From Gemmatimonadaceae bacterium (GTDB lineage Bacteria > Gemmatimonadota > Gemmatimonadetes > Gemmatimonadales > Gemmatimonadaceae): DNA of 60,612 nucleotides. This document shows positions 45,226 through 54,367 of the stretch, piece by piece. The DNA lies in NCBI GenBank assembly GCA_019752115.1, contig JAIEMN010000077.1:1-60612 (forward strand), written 5' to 3'. The notes under the pieces are model-generated. The model did no database searches. It was not told the origin of the DNA and saw only the letters and a list, made by a program, of their open reading frames with translations. The first letter of the stretch is position 1. Each line of letters opens with the position of its first letter. A program made the position numbers and the translations under genes.

Positions 45226-45248
45226 GACCGAAGGGGGCAATGGTTCCG

Positions 45249-45266
45249 GCGAACGCGCCGTTATCC
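45249..45266 (-). repeat. Second possible collapsed attC site
   Basis: GGCGAACGC and GCCGTTATCC adjoin, resembling the two outer boxes of the full sites with the interior removed. The TAA stop of the nucleotidyltransferase lies within the right box, as in site G. It is too short to be certain. Confidence 0.4.
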
Positions 45267-46082
45267 GGTCGTGCGCGGACGGCCGGCCAAGAGGTCCTCG
45301 AGCGCGTGGAGCCACGACGCCACCTCTGAGGTGGCCGCGGGGAGCGACTGGAAGTGCACCTCGGCGTCCTTGAGTCCGGCCATGCGGAGCATGCGCTTCT
45401 CATTCAACGCCCACTGCCCGCGCGCGCACAGACGCGCATGCGCTTCCTCGACCACGGCCTTCGCGGCTTGTCCAACCGCGCCAACCACGTTCCCCCGGGC
45501 CGCGTGCATGCGCGCGTACTCGAGACTGAAGTCGCGCGCGAACCGCCATCGCGGCAGGGCCCCGGCGACGAGCGCCGGTGGCATCGCGCCGACAACCGGG
45601 AGCTCGCCCGCGAGGACTCGGCCGGCAGCGAGTTCCGCCATGAGCACGTAGGTGGGAAGCCCAGCGAGATAGCCGAGGATCGCGTCAAGCTCATACACGC
45701 CGCGGTGCGCCTCCGCGGTCCAGTGCTCGACCACGGTGAGGTCACGGAGCATCACGTCCACCGCGAGGCCATCGACGGTGAGCCACGCGCCCCCGTTCAT
45801 CAGGCGGCCCCACGAGCCGGGCGGGTGCACGTCGCCGAACGCGGCGAGCGGTGTGAGATCGAGGGCGCCGCGATAGTAGACGGTCAGGTCCCAATCGCTG
45901 GCCGCATCGACCGCCGCCGGTGAGCTCCGGGAGCCAGCGAGGACCACCGCCTGCGCCCCCGCCGCCGCCGCCAATGCGCGTGCGACCCGGGCAACGCCGT
46001 CCGGCAGACCACTGCAATCGATCGCGAGCGACACGGAAGGGGGAGACGGAAGAGGAGAGGAAATCGAGAAGGACGCGATCAC
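45261..46082 (-). CDS. Nucleotidyltransferase-fold protein
   Basis: A 273-residue protein with the pol-beta-type nucleotidyltransferase signature: LAGSRSSPAAVDAASDWDLTVYY (near residue 50-70), whose GS and DxD residues form the metal site, and a third acidic strand in GLAVDVMLRD. The C-terminal part is helical (RWRFARDFSLEYARMH, QAAKAVVEEAHARLCARG), like KNTase or minimal antitoxin-type transferases. It could modify a small molecule or act in a toxin pair; no drug is implied. The GTG start is uncertain; a later GTG removes 16 residues. Confidence 0.75.
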   Translation of the reverse strand: MIASFSISSPLPSPPSVSLAIDCSGLPDGVARVARALAAAAGAQAVVLAGSRSSPAAVDAASDWDLTVYYRGALDLTPLAAFGDVHPPGSWGRLMNGGAWLTVDGLAVDVMLRDLTVVEHWTAEAHRGVYELDAILGYLAGLPTYVLMAELAAGRVLAGELPVVGAMPPALVAGALPRWRFARDFSLEYARMHAARGNVVGAVGQAAKAVVEEAHARLCARGQWALNEKRMLRMAGLKDAEVHFQSLPAATSEVASWLHALEDLLAGRPRTTG

Positions 46083-46092
46083 GGTGTGGAAC

Positions 46093-46153
46093 CGCAGAAC
46101 GCCACGTGCTGCCGCGCGCGCCCGCCCAACACCGCGGCGCCTGCCGGCGCGCT
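46093..46153 (-). repeat. Short degenerate attC-like site
   Basis: CAGAACGCCACGTGCTGCCGCG matches the left arm of the full sites (GCGAACGCC..CTGCCGCG), and GCGCCTGCCGGCGCGCTC could be the right arm, giving a site of only about 61 bases. It separates the nucleotidyltransferase and the 142-residue membrane protein genes. Weak evidence. Confidence 0.35.
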
Positions 46154-46581
46154 CATCGCAGCGACCGCCACAGCAGCCAGGGAACGCCGAGGAGCGCGCC
46201 GTACACCGCGATCAGGAACACCGCACCGGTGCTCCACGGCGCCACCTCGCTCCACGCGTGTCGAAACGAGAAGCCATATGCGAGCACCGCGCCCAGGTAG
46301 AACCCGGCGACGACCGCGGCGCCGAACGTCCGACCGCGACGCGGCGCGAGGCGCACTGAACCCAGCGGCGCCGCGGCCGTCCGTTGCCACTGAGGCACGA
46401 GCGCGGCCAGCAGTGCCGCCAACAGGAACGTCTGCCCCCATGCGGTCGCGATCAGGGAGCCGCTGGTGCCGCCGATCAGTAGCCAGAACGACCAGGCTGC
46501 CTCTATCAGGAGCACCGCCACACCGAAGCGTAAACGCCCGGGAAGTCGAGCGTCGCGTTGCGCCACGGGAACATCCGTCAT
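46153..46581 (-). CDS. Cassette-borne four-helix membrane protein
   Basis: A 142-residue protein with hydrophobic helices LRFGVAVLLIEAAWSFWLLIG, AWGQTFLLAALLAALVPQW, TFGAAVVAGFYLGAVLAYGF and GAVFLIAVYGALLGVPWLL. GGAG precedes the ATG. It is the first gene reading away from site C. No family recognised. Confidence 0.55.
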   Translation of the reverse strand: MTDVPVAQRDARLPGRLRFGVAVLLIEAAWSFWLLIGGTSGSLIATAWGQTFLLAALLAALVPQWQRTAAAPLGSVRLAPRRGRTFGAAVVAGFYLGAVLAYGFSFRHAWSEVAPWSTGAVFLIAVYGALLGVPWLLWRSLR

Positions 46582-46600
46582 TACGCACTCCGATTGAATT

Positions 46601-46708
46601 GCCTACCGCCAACTTCGGCCGCGGGGTCTCACAACAATGCAGCGGTTCCGCGCAGCGGGCCAGCCTCCCCCACGTGTCAGCCCCGTTGGTAGACGCGACC
46701 CGCACGAC
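46601..46708 (-). repeat. attC-like recombination site C
   Basis: Left box and arm GCCTACCGCCAACTTCGGCC, GCGGGGTCTCACAACAATGC; centre hairpin CCGCGCAGCGGG; right arm AGCCCCGTTGGTAGACGCGA. Same length as the other sites (108 bases). It is the last site before the block without sites. Confidence 0.75.
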
Positions 46709-46752
46709 GCGACCGTTGCCTCAACACAGCCCCCCGCGCCAAGGCGCGCGCG

Positions 46753-47922
46753 TTACGGCCGGTTCTCATACCAGGTGAGTCGCGCCTGCTCGAGGCACAC
46801 CACGTCGGCGCGCCGGTCGGCGTTCAGGTCCGCCACAGCGCAACCTGCGGCCGCCATGCGACTGTCGTCGAGCGTCATGCGCGTCCACGTGTCAGCCTTG
46901 GCATTCGTGAGGCGGTAGAGATAGGCACTCTTGCGCCCCTGCCGCTCGCCGGCCACGAGTTCGTCGGTGCCATCGCCGTCGAAGTCGCCGAGCACCAGCG
47001 TGTGGCCGTCAACGAGCGTGGAGTCGATGACGTGGCGCGTCCAGGCGCCGTTGGCCTCGCGATAGACCACCACCTGGTTCCCGTGCCACGGCTCGATGGT
47101 CGCGAGGAACCGCGCGCGCCCGGCGCGACCAACCACAATCTCGCTCGCCCCGCTCTTGGGCCACGCGCTCGGGTCGCCCGGAACGAGCCGTTCGCGTACC
47201 CACCTGCCCTGCTCGCGGTGGAAGCGGTGTACCCCTTCGAAACCCGCGCTCAGCACCGACTCGTACGACTCGCCCGGCCATCGCGCCACCAGCATGCCGT
47301 GAATGACGCCGTGAAGCTCCTCGGTGATCACCTCGCGCGTCCACGCGCCGGGTCGGTACGCCAGCACCGGCACCGTGCCGCGATAGTCCGGCGCGACCGA
47401 CTGGGCGCCAATGAGCGGAACGTTCACGAGCACCGGTTGTGCGTCGCCATCGACCTGCACGAAGCGGAGGCGGTGCGACGTCGGCACGCGGTCAATCTCG
47501 CGTCGGCTCCAGGGGCCCGCCGGATCGCCCACGTGCGTGAGCAGCGTGAGCGATCCCGCGCTCTCCGCGTAGCGGGTCGAGAAGCCGTGCGCGAGCGCGA
47601 TCTCGGGGATGCCGTCGCCGTCGAGGTCGGCGACCGCCGCGTTGATGGGATCTTCGCCACGGGCGACGATGACGTGCCGCTGCCAGCGGGGGCTCTCGTA
47701 CCACGCGAGCTCCTCGCTCAGGGCGAGGAGATCGGGGCGCCCGTCGTGGTTGATGTCGGCGACGACCACCTGGTAGCCGTCGACCACGGACGAGTCCACC
47801 GGGTGGGCGGTGAAGCGAATCGGGACGGGGCCGACGCTGGCCCCCGGGCGCGCCGGGACGTCGCTCGCGGCGGCCGCGCCCATGGTGCAGACCGCAGCGC
47901 TGATCAGGAAGCGTGTTCGCAT
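46753..47922 (-). CDS. Secreted FG-GAP/VCBS-repeat beta-propeller protein
   Basis: A 389-residue secreted protein (signal TRFLISAAVCTMGAAAAS). FG-GAP/VCBS-type calcium loops recur: VVADINHDGRPDLLAL, AVADLDGDGIPEIALA, LGDFDGDGTDELVAG, AVADLNADRRADVVCL, alternating with WYE/WTR blade motifs. Such propellers are often cell-surface binding proteins. The stop codon lies 45 bases from site C, so it might be cassette cargo, but it is unusually large for that and no site lies on its other side. Confidence 0.85.
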   Translation of the reverse strand: MRTRFLISAAVCTMGAAAASDVPARPGASVGPVPIRFTAHPVDSSVVDGYQVVVADINHDGRPDLLALSEELAWYESPRWQRHVIVARGEDPINAAVADLDGDGIPEIALAHGFSTRYAESAGSLTLLTHVGDPAGPWSRREIDRVPTSHRLRFVQVDGDAQPVLVNVPLIGAQSVAPDYRGTVPVLAYRPGAWTREVITEELHGVIHGMLVARWPGESYESVLSAGFEGVHRFHREQGRWVRERLVPGDPSAWPKSGASEIVVGRAGRARFLATIEPWHGNQVVVYREANGAWTRHVIDSTLVDGHTLVLGDFDGDGTDELVAGERQGRKSAYLYRLTNAKADTWTRMTLDDSRMAAAGCAVADLNADRRADVVCLEQARLTWYENRP

Positions 47923-48017
47923 CACGTCGAATTGAGCATTGGCGGACAGCGGTGCAAGAGCGACCGCGGTGGTGGCGGCGCCGCTGCGCGTCGCCCCGAC
48001 CCTATACGCCGAATCAC

Positions 48018-49817
48018 CTAGGCCCCACGCAACAGCTGCACGAACTGGTCGAGGTGGCGAAGGACGATCTCCGGGCGTTCGAGGTCGAAGTGCCCCGCCC
48101 CCGGCTCGATCGTGAGGGAGCCGGGCTGGTAGCTCGCGCCGAACGGCGAACCCGTGCCCGTCGGTTGCAGCTGCCGGACGAGCCCGCGGTACGTGGCGTT
48201 GTCCTCGAAGACGCACCGGATCCGGCTCCCACGCTCGGCGAGGGCGCGGTACCAGCGGACGAACGGGACGAGCGCCCCCTCCTCGGCGAACGGCGAGGCG
48301 ATGCCGTGCGCGAAGTTGCGCAGGATCGCCGGATCCGCGCGGAACCGCCGCACGAGGCGCACGAGGTATTCGTTCACATCGAGCCAGTCCTGCAGCTGCT
48401 CCTGTCGGCCGGTGACGCGCAGCAGGAAGGGGAGGAGCCCATCCTCCCGCGCGTTTCCCAACTGCGCGAGGACGCTGCTCAGGAAGGCCGTCTCGGTCGC
48501 GAGATTCCCGCCGATCGCAAGCACGCCGTCGATCCGCGCGGCCACGCGTTCGCGCGGCGCCGCGGCGAGCCGCATCACGAGGTCGGCGCCGGTGGAAAAG
48601 CCCACGACGACGATGCGCGTCGCGCCGCTCGTCGTCGCAACCGACTCCAGCAACGCCCCCAGCAGGACGAGGTGGTCGTCAATCGGGAGCGCGATGCGGT
48701 AGCGACGATCCGGATCGAAGCCGAAGAGCTCCGGGCTGATGGCGCGGAACGGCGTCTGCTGCAGGACATCCACCCCGTCGGTCGCGTCGATCCCCCAGCG
48801 CGGCAGGTAGCAGATGAGGGTGTCGGAGATCCTCCCGTTGTCGAGATAGCGGATCGCATCACCCGGCATGCGCGGATCGAATCCATCCGTCATGCGAACG
48901 AGGACCTCCTCGTCGAGGCGGAACGCCCGCATCATCGGAACCGGGGCGCCTTCGCGCCACGAGTCGCCCGTCCCCTTCGCCAAGAAGGTGTCGAGCTGGC
49001 GCAGGAGCTCGGTCGCGTCCTGCCAGCGATCGGCGGGTCTCTTCTCAAGACAGCGCGCGAGCATCGCGGCGACCGACTCCGGGACACTCGGGCGTACGGC
49101 GTGCACGGGCTCGATCGCGTGCGTGAAGTGCGCCGCCACCTGTTGCTGGGGCGACAGCGCGGCGAACGGGTGGGCCCCGGCGAGCATCTCGTACCAGAGC
49201 ATACCCAGCGCGTACAGATCGGTTCGATGATCGACGCGGGGATCACCGGCGGCCTGTTCGGGCGACATGTACGCAGTAGTCCCGACGGCCATGCCGGTCG
49301 ACGTCAGGCGCGTCTCGTCCGGCGATGGCGCTGAGGGGCGCGCAATCCCGAAGTCGGCAAGCAGCGGTTCGTCGCCCGCGAGCAGCACATTCTCGGGCTT
49401 GAGGTCGCGATGCACGACGCCGTGCGCGTGCGCATACGTGAGGGCGCGCAGGAGGCCACGCACGATCCGCAGGGCATCCGCGATCGGGAGTTCTCCCTCC
49501 CGTTGCATGCGGGCGCGCAGCGACTCGCCGGGCACGTACGGCATCACGTAGTACAGCATCCCGTCTGCCTCCCCGGAGTCGAGGACGGCGACGATGTTCG
49601 GGTGGGCGAGCGGCGCGGCGATGGCGATCTCGCGCTGAAAGCGCTCGCGGCCGAGAGCGAGTGCGACGTCCGGACGCAGCACCTTGATCGCGACCGCGCG
49701 CTGGTGTCGCACGTCCTGCGCGAGATACACGGTCGCCATTCCCCCGGCGCCGAGTTCGCGCTCGAGGCGGAACGTCCCGGCGAGGGCGTTGGTGAGGCGA
49801 CTCAGCCATTCCTGCAT
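48018..49817 (-). CDS. Ser/Thr protein kinase fused to an alpha/beta-hydrolase-like domain
   Basis: A 599-residue two-domain protein with no membrane helix. Residues 18-280 are a complete Hanks kinase: LGAGGMATVYLAQ, VAIKVL (Lys45), VVHRDLKPEN, DFGIARP (155-160), GTTAYMSPEQA. From about 320 the chain becomes an alpha/beta fold: IVVVGFSTGADLVM with the nucleophile-type Ser408, VLAIGGNLA, and a late GAGHFDLERPE with His near 576. Possible acids are in RCVFEDNATYR. Kinase-hydrolase fusions are rare in my knowledge. The hydrolase may be an effector or target of the kinase. It diverges from a second kinase gene. Confidence 0.85.
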   Translation of the reverse strand: MQEWLSRLTNALAGTFRLERELGAGGMATVYLAQDVRHQRAVAIKVLRPDVALALGRERFQREIAIAAPLAHPNIVAVLDSGEADGMLYYVMPYVPGESLRARMQREGELPIADALRIVRGLLRALTYAHAHGVVHRDLKPENVLLAGDEPLLADFGIARPSAPSPDETRLTSTGMAVGTTAYMSPEQAAGDPRVDHRTDLYALGMLWYEMLAGAHPFAALSPQQQVAAHFTHAIEPVHAVRPSVPESVAAMLARCLEKRPADRWQDATELLRQLDTFLAKGTGDSWREGAPVPMMRAFRLDEEVLVRMTDGFDPRMPGDAIRYLDNGRISDTLICYLPRWGIDATDGVDVLQQTPFRAISPELFGFDPDRRYRIALPIDDHLVLLGALLESVATTSGATRIVVVGFSTGADLVMRLAAAPRERVAARIDGVLAIGGNLATETAFLSSVLAQLGNAREDGLLPFLLRVTGRQEQLQDWLDVNEYLVRLVRRFRADPAILRNFAHGIASPFAEEGALVPFVRWYRALAERGSRIRCVFEDNATYRGLVRQLQPTGTGSPFGASYQPGSLTIEPGAGHFDLERPEIVLRHLDQFVQLLRGA

Positions 49818-50044
49818 GCGGGACGTTGGTCCCGTCGCTCACCGCGTGTCAAGCCGTTGGGTTCGCGAACCTGTCCCGCGAGCCCGTTCGTTACCCCGTC
49901 GCGTCTCTACCGCGGTTCAACGCGCCGTCCATCGACGTGAGTTCAGCCGTATGAGACAGCGGCATGACGCCGGCTGCTGCTGCGGGTGGTGGCGGCGCCC
50001 GGCGACCCTGTCCGAGTCCCTCGCCGTGCCGTATCGTTCACGCC

Positions 50045-51466
50045 GTGAGCACCCCGCCTGCCGACCTCGTCCGCGCGATCGCGGACCGCTACACCATTCT
50101 CCGCGAGATCGGGGTCGGCGGGATGGCCACCGTGTTCCTGGCCGAGGACCGCAAGCACCACCGCAACGTCGCGCTCAAGGTGCTCAAGCCGGAGCTGGCC
50201 GCGGCCCTCGGTGCGGATCGCTTTCCACGCGAGATCCGCACGGTCGCCCAGTTCAACCACCCGCACATCCTCTCGCTGTACGACTCGGGCGAGGTGCACG
50301 GGTTCCTGTTCTACGTCATGCCCTTCGTGGAGGGGGAGTCGCTGCGGGACCGGCTCGATCGCGACGGCCAGCTGCCGATCGGGGACGTCATCCGCATCAT
50401 GCACGAAGTGGCCGACGCGCTCGCGTACTCGCACGCGCGCGGCGTGATCCACCGGGACATCAAGCCCGCCAACGTGCTGCTGTCCGGGCGCCACGCGATT
50501 GTCACCGATTTCGGGGTCGCCAAGGCCGTCACCGCGTCCGGGACGGACGCGGCCACCACCACGGGCATGGCGGTGGGCACGCCGCAGTACATGGCCCCCG
50601 AACAGGCCATGGGCGAAGCGGACGTGGACGCGCGCGCCGACATCTACGCGCTCGGGCTGCTGGCCTACGAGATGCTCGCCGGTCGCCCCACGTTCGAGGC
50701 CCCCACGGCGCAGGCCATGCTCGCCGCGCACGTCATGGAGACGCCGGCGGACATCCGCACGGTGCGCCCCGGCACGCCGGCCATCCTCGGTGACGCCGTC
50801 ATGCGCTGCCTGGCCAAGCACCGCACCGATCGCTGGGCCAGCGCCGAGGCGTTGCTGGCGAGACTCGAAGAAATTCCCAATGCGCCGAGTGGGGGCATGA
50901 CCCCGGCGCAGACCGCGCCGCACAAGGCGACGGTGGCACGGCCCGCGGGGGCGCGCAGACCGTGGCTGGCGGTCGCCGCGGCGGTGCTGGTGCTTGGTGG
51001 TGCCGCCGGTGCGTTGCTGCTGAATCGATCCAACGGGAGTGCCGGTTCCGCCCCGCGCATCGCAAAACTGGGCGTGATGCCCATCGAAGACATCTCCGGG
51101 AAGGACTCCGTGTTCGTCGCCGCGATGCACGACGCGCTCACCAGCGCGCTCACGCGCGCCAACGTGACGGGGGTGGCATCCCGCTCGGCGATGATGCGCT
51201 ACAACAAGAGCAGTAAGAGCACCGAGGAAATCGCCAAGGAACTGGCGCTCGGCGGCATCGTCGAGACGACAGTGTTTCGTGCGGGAGACGTCATGCGCAT
51301 CAACGTGCAGCTCAGTGACCCGGTGAGCACGCGCGTGCTCTGGTCGGACAGCTACGAACGCAACGTCAGCAACGTGCTTGCGGCGCAGAGCGAAGTCGTG
51401 GCCCTGGTGGCCAGCGGCATCGGCAGTGCCCTGAGTGGAACACCGGCATCGGGAGAACGGAAATGA
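50045..51466 (+). CDS. Ser/Thr protein kinase with periplasmic TolB/FlgO-like tail
   Basis: A 473-residue membrane kinase. Kinase domain (about 15-275): IGVGGMATVFLAEDRK, VALKVLKP, VIHRDIKPAN, DFGVAKAV, GTPQYMAPEQ. A single helix follows (PWLAVAAAVLVLGGAAGALLL, about 310-330). The outside domain has MPIEDISGKDSVFVAAMHDAL, ALGGIVETTVFRAGDVMRI and LWSDSYERNVSNVLAAQSEV, the layout found in TolB_N/adenylate-cyclase-type sensors. The GTG is chosen because the upstream extension is low-complexity. The stop overlaps the next gene by 4 bases. Confidence 0.92.
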   Translation: MSTPPADLVRAIADRYTILREIGVGGMATVFLAEDRKHHRNVALKVLKPELAAALGADRFPREIRTVAQFNHPHILSLYDSGEVHGFLFYVMPFVEGESLRDRLDRDGQLPIGDVIRIMHEVADALAYSHARGVIHRDIKPANVLLSGRHAIVTDFGVAKAVTASGTDAATTTGMAVGTPQYMAPEQAMGEADVDARADIYALGLLAYEMLAGRPTFEAPTAQAMLAAHVMETPADIRTVRPGTPAILGDAVMRCLAKHRTDRWASAEALLARLEEIPNAPSGGMTPAQTAPHKATVARPAGARRPWLAVAAAVLVLGGAAGALLLNRSNGSAGSAPRIAKLGVMPIEDISGKDSVFVAAMHDALTSALTRANVTGVASRSAMMRYNKSSKSTEEIAKELALGGIVETTVFRAGDVMRINVQLSDPVSTRVLWSDSYERNVSNVLAAQSEVVALVASGIGSALSGTPASGERK

Positions 51467-53436
51467 AGCGCTGGGCCCTCACCTCATTGCTCGGGCTGGC
51501 CGTCGCGGTGACCGCGTGCACCAAGAGCGAGACCGCATCCTCCGCCGCAACGCCCGTTGTGGTGGCGCTCTCGCCCGACAGCGCCCGACATGCGTATCCC
51601 GCATTCTCGCCGGATGGCCGCCAGGTCGCCTACTGGGCGCCGGCGGGCGACTCCACGACGGACCAGATGCTCTGGGTCGCCAATGCCGACCTGAGCAATC
51701 CGAAGTCGCTCGGCATTCGCGGCGGCGCCAATTCGCCCGTCTGGAGCCCCGATGGTTCGCGGATCGCGGCGGCATCGAACCAGTTCAGTGCCATGGACGT
51801 GGTCGCCGTCACGCTCGCCACCAGCCAGTTGGATCGCCTGACCCGTGATGCGGGAATCGAGTTACCGATCGGGTGGACTCACGACGGGCGGGCGCTGGCC
51901 TTCCTGCGGTCATCTGCCGATGGATCGTTACGCACCGACCTGCTCTCGATCGCCGACGGGACGACGCGCCCGCTGCTGCCCGGTGAGCAGCGGCCGTACA
52001 ATGCCATACCGTCCCCGGTGGGGCCGCAGATCCTGGTCAGTATCGGAGACGGCTCGAAGTACACGCTGTGGGTCATGGACAGTCTCGGTGCCACGCCTCG
52101 GCAGCTCACCACCGAGGGGTTCGAGTTGGCGGTGACAGCACCGTGGTCGCCCGATGGCAAATCCGTGTTGTACGAGTCGCGGCGCACCGGGACGGCGGAC
52201 CTGTGGATCGCTCCGATCGACGGTGCCGCACCGCGCCAGCTCACGCACAACGTGCGCAACGACTTCGGTGGCGCGTGGTCACCCGATGGGGCGTGGGTGG
52301 CGTTCCTCTCCGATCGTGGGCGACAAACCGACGTGTGGGTGGTGGCCGCCGCCGGCGGTGAAGAGCACCGCGTCACCAACAGCCGGGACGAGGAGACGAA
52401 CTCCCTCGTGTGGCGCCCCGGTTCGTTACGGGTGGCGTTCAACGTCGCGAGCGAGCGGAACGGCCTCTGGGCAATGGATGTCGCCACGGGTGGCGAACAC
52501 CGACTCACGCCCGACTCAGTGCGGCTCAGTGATTTCTGGGTCGCCCCCGATGGGAAAACGGCGTCCGTCATCGTCAACCGCGGCGGTGGATCGCGTGAGC
52601 TTGGGGTCCTTCCGGTCACCGGTGGCGCCATCCGCACGCTCGTGTCCGGTGAGTACGACATCTCCCGTCCGCTCTTCTCCTCCGACGGGCAGTCGCTCGT
52701 CTACACGTCGGATCGTGGCGGAAGTCGGGACGTCTGGATCGTGGACGTGGGGGGCGGCGCTCCGCGCCAGCTTACGAATTGGCCCGGTGCTGAAGACGCG
52801 TCGATCTGGAGTGCCGACGGCACCGAGGTGCTCTTCAAGGCCGACCGCGACAGTCGCCTGGGGGATCTCTGGCGGGTGCCGCGCGCTGGCGGTACCCCGG
52901 TCCGGGTGACCAATGACGGCGCGATCATCGATCTGTTCGCGCGCGCCGGCTATCCGGGCCAGTATGCCATGCTGCTCAACCCGAAGGGCGGGCAGTTCGG
53001 AGTCGTGGGTGTCCGGGATGACGGCACCCTGCAGGAGATCTGGAGCCGCTCCAATACCTTCAGCTATCGACCGCTGTCGGCAGATTCCATGCTCGCGATG
53101 GTGGAGCAGCCTGGAGGAACCCACCGGGGCATGCTGCTGTCGACGACCGGCGGCGGTGGGCGCATGCTTCTCCCTGCCAATGCCGACCTCGGGTGGCCGA
53201 CCATGGACGCGAAGCAGGTCACGTTTCGACTCCCCGACCAGGGCGCCAACGATCTCTACCTGCTCACGATCGCCGACGGATCGATTCGCCGGCTCACGCA
53301 CACACCTGAAAACGAACTCGGTGGCGAGTTCACGCCGGACGGCAAGACGGTCGTCTATCTGCGATATCAGACCACGCAGCGCATTGTCACGACGGACCTC
53401 GCGGCGCTGCTGAAGGGAGCCGCCGCGTCGCGATAG
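51463..53436 (+). CDS. TolB-like WD40/PD40 beta-propeller lipoprotein
   Basis: A 657-residue lipoprotein (lipobox GLAVAVTACTK) made almost wholly of PD40 blades: FSPDGRQVAYWAP, WSPDGSRIAAAS, WSPDGKSVLYESR, WSPDGAWVAFLSD, WSADGTEVLFKAD, FTPDGKTVVYLRY. The fold is that of TolB without its N-terminal domain. It overlaps the kinase stop by 4 bases, so it may be the extracytoplasmic partner of that kinase. Some related proteins carry a peptidase domain; this one does not. Confidence 0.88.
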   Translation: MKRWALTSLLGLAVAVTACTKSETASSAATPVVVALSPDSARHAYPAFSPDGRQVAYWAPAGDSTTDQMLWVANADLSNPKSLGIRGGANSPVWSPDGSRIAAASNQFSAMDVVAVTLATSQLDRLTRDAGIELPIGWTHDGRALAFLRSSADGSLRTDLLSIADGTTRPLLPGEQRPYNAIPSPVGPQILVSIGDGSKYTLWVMDSLGATPRQLTTEGFELAVTAPWSPDGKSVLYESRRTGTADLWIAPIDGAAPRQLTHNVRNDFGGAWSPDGAWVAFLSDRGRQTDVWVVAAAGGEEHRVTNSRDEETNSLVWRPGSLRVAFNVASERNGLWAMDVATGGEHRLTPDSVRLSDFWVAPDGKTASVIVNRGGGSRELGVLPVTGGAIRTLVSGEYDISRPLFSSDGQSLVYTSDRGGSRDVWIVDVGGGAPRQLTNWPGAEDASIWSADGTEVLFKADRDSRLGDLWRVPRAGGTPVRVTNDGAIIDLFARAGYPGQYAMLLNPKGGQFGVVGVRDDGTLQEIWSRSNTFSYRPLSADSMLAMVEQPGGTHRGMLLSTTGGGGRMLLPANADLGWPTMDAKQVTFRLPDQGANDLYLLTIADGSIRRLTHTPENELGGEFTPDGKTVVYLRYQTTQRIVTTDLAALLKGAAASR

Positions 53437-53472
53437 CTGGACTTGGCCGGCGTTGCGGCACAGCTTCGAGCC

Positions 53473-54282
53473 ATGAATTCTTTCGCGCAGTTCTTTGCGA
53501 CCATGTCGTCGGGGCAGAAGCTCGGCTGGGCGTTCGCCTGCCTGACAATCTTCTGGGCGCTCGAGGGCGCCGTCCCGCTCGTGCGCTTCCCGTACTCGAA
53601 GTGGAAGCACGCCCGCGTCAATTTGTTCTTCCTGACCACGTCCATGCTGATCAATGGGCTGTTCACGGCCGCGATGGCCGGCGCGTACGTGTGGTCGGAC
53701 GCGCACGGCTTCGGGTTGCTCCACCTGGTGGCGTGGCCCATGTGGGTGGAACTCGTGATCGCGGTGCTGGCGCTCGATTTCGTGGCGCAGTGGTTCGCCC
53801 ACTACCTGCTGCACCACGTGAAGTGGATGTGGCGGCTTCACCTCGTCCACCACAGCGATACGCACGTCGATGCCACCACGGGCACTCGGCACCACCCGCT
53901 CGACTACGTCATTCGGGAGCTGTTTTCCGCCGCCACCGTGCTGGTGTTTGGCATCCCGTTGGCGTTCTACGTCTTCTATCGCGTGGTGACGATCTTCTTC
54001 ACGTATCTGACGCACGCCAACATCAACGTGCCGGCGTGGATCGATCGCCCCCTGAGCTGGGTCTTCGTGACCCCCAACATGCACAAGTTCCATCACCACA
54101 TGGAACTGCCCTGGACGGACACCAACTTCGGCAACGTGTTCTCGTTCTGGGACCGCCTCCTCGGCACCATGGTCAATGGCGACCCGCGAGCCGTGCGCTA
54201 CGGTGTGGACACGCTCGAAGGCTCCCCCGATGAAAGCATCGTATACCAGCTGAAGGTGCCGATGCACGGGCGCCGGATGTGA
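53473..54282 (+). CDS. Sterol desaturase/fatty acid hydroxylase family protein
   Basis: A 269-residue membrane di-iron hydroxylase. The histidine clusters are in order: HYLLHH, HLVHHSD, TGTRHHPLDY, and HKFHHHMELPWTDTNFGN, with helices between. These residues bind the two irons used for O2-dependent lipid C-H hydroxylation or desaturation. The ATG before NSFAQFF is used rather than an upstream TTG. Substrate unknown (fatty acid, sterol-like or carotenoid lipid). Confidence 0.92.
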   Translation: MNSFAQFFATMSSGQKLGWAFACLTIFWALEGAVPLVRFPYSKWKHARVNLFFLTTSMLINGLFTAAMAGAYVWSDAHGFGLLHLVAWPMWVELVIAVLALDFVAQWFAHYLLHHVKWMWRLHLVHHSDTHVDATTGTRHHPLDYVIRELFSAATVLVFGIPLAFYVFYRVVTIFFTYLTHANINVPAWIDRPLSWVFVTPNMHKFHHHMELPWTDTNFGNVFSFWDRLLGTMVNGDPRAVRYGVDTLEGSPDESIVYQLKVPMHGRRM

Positions 54283-54367
54283 CGCCGGTGCCGGGGACGG
54301 CCGCCAACGCCCCGCCGCCCTATCGAAATACCTGTCCCGGACGCGCCCGCTCAAGGAGATGAGACCC

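Noticed and set aside
44863-45315. Longer start for the cassette membrane protein, overlapping the neighbouring gene
   Set aside because: The extra 30 residues are Arg/Pro-rich and overlap the nucleotidyltransferase end; the ATG before PHKPNANE gives a sensible protein.
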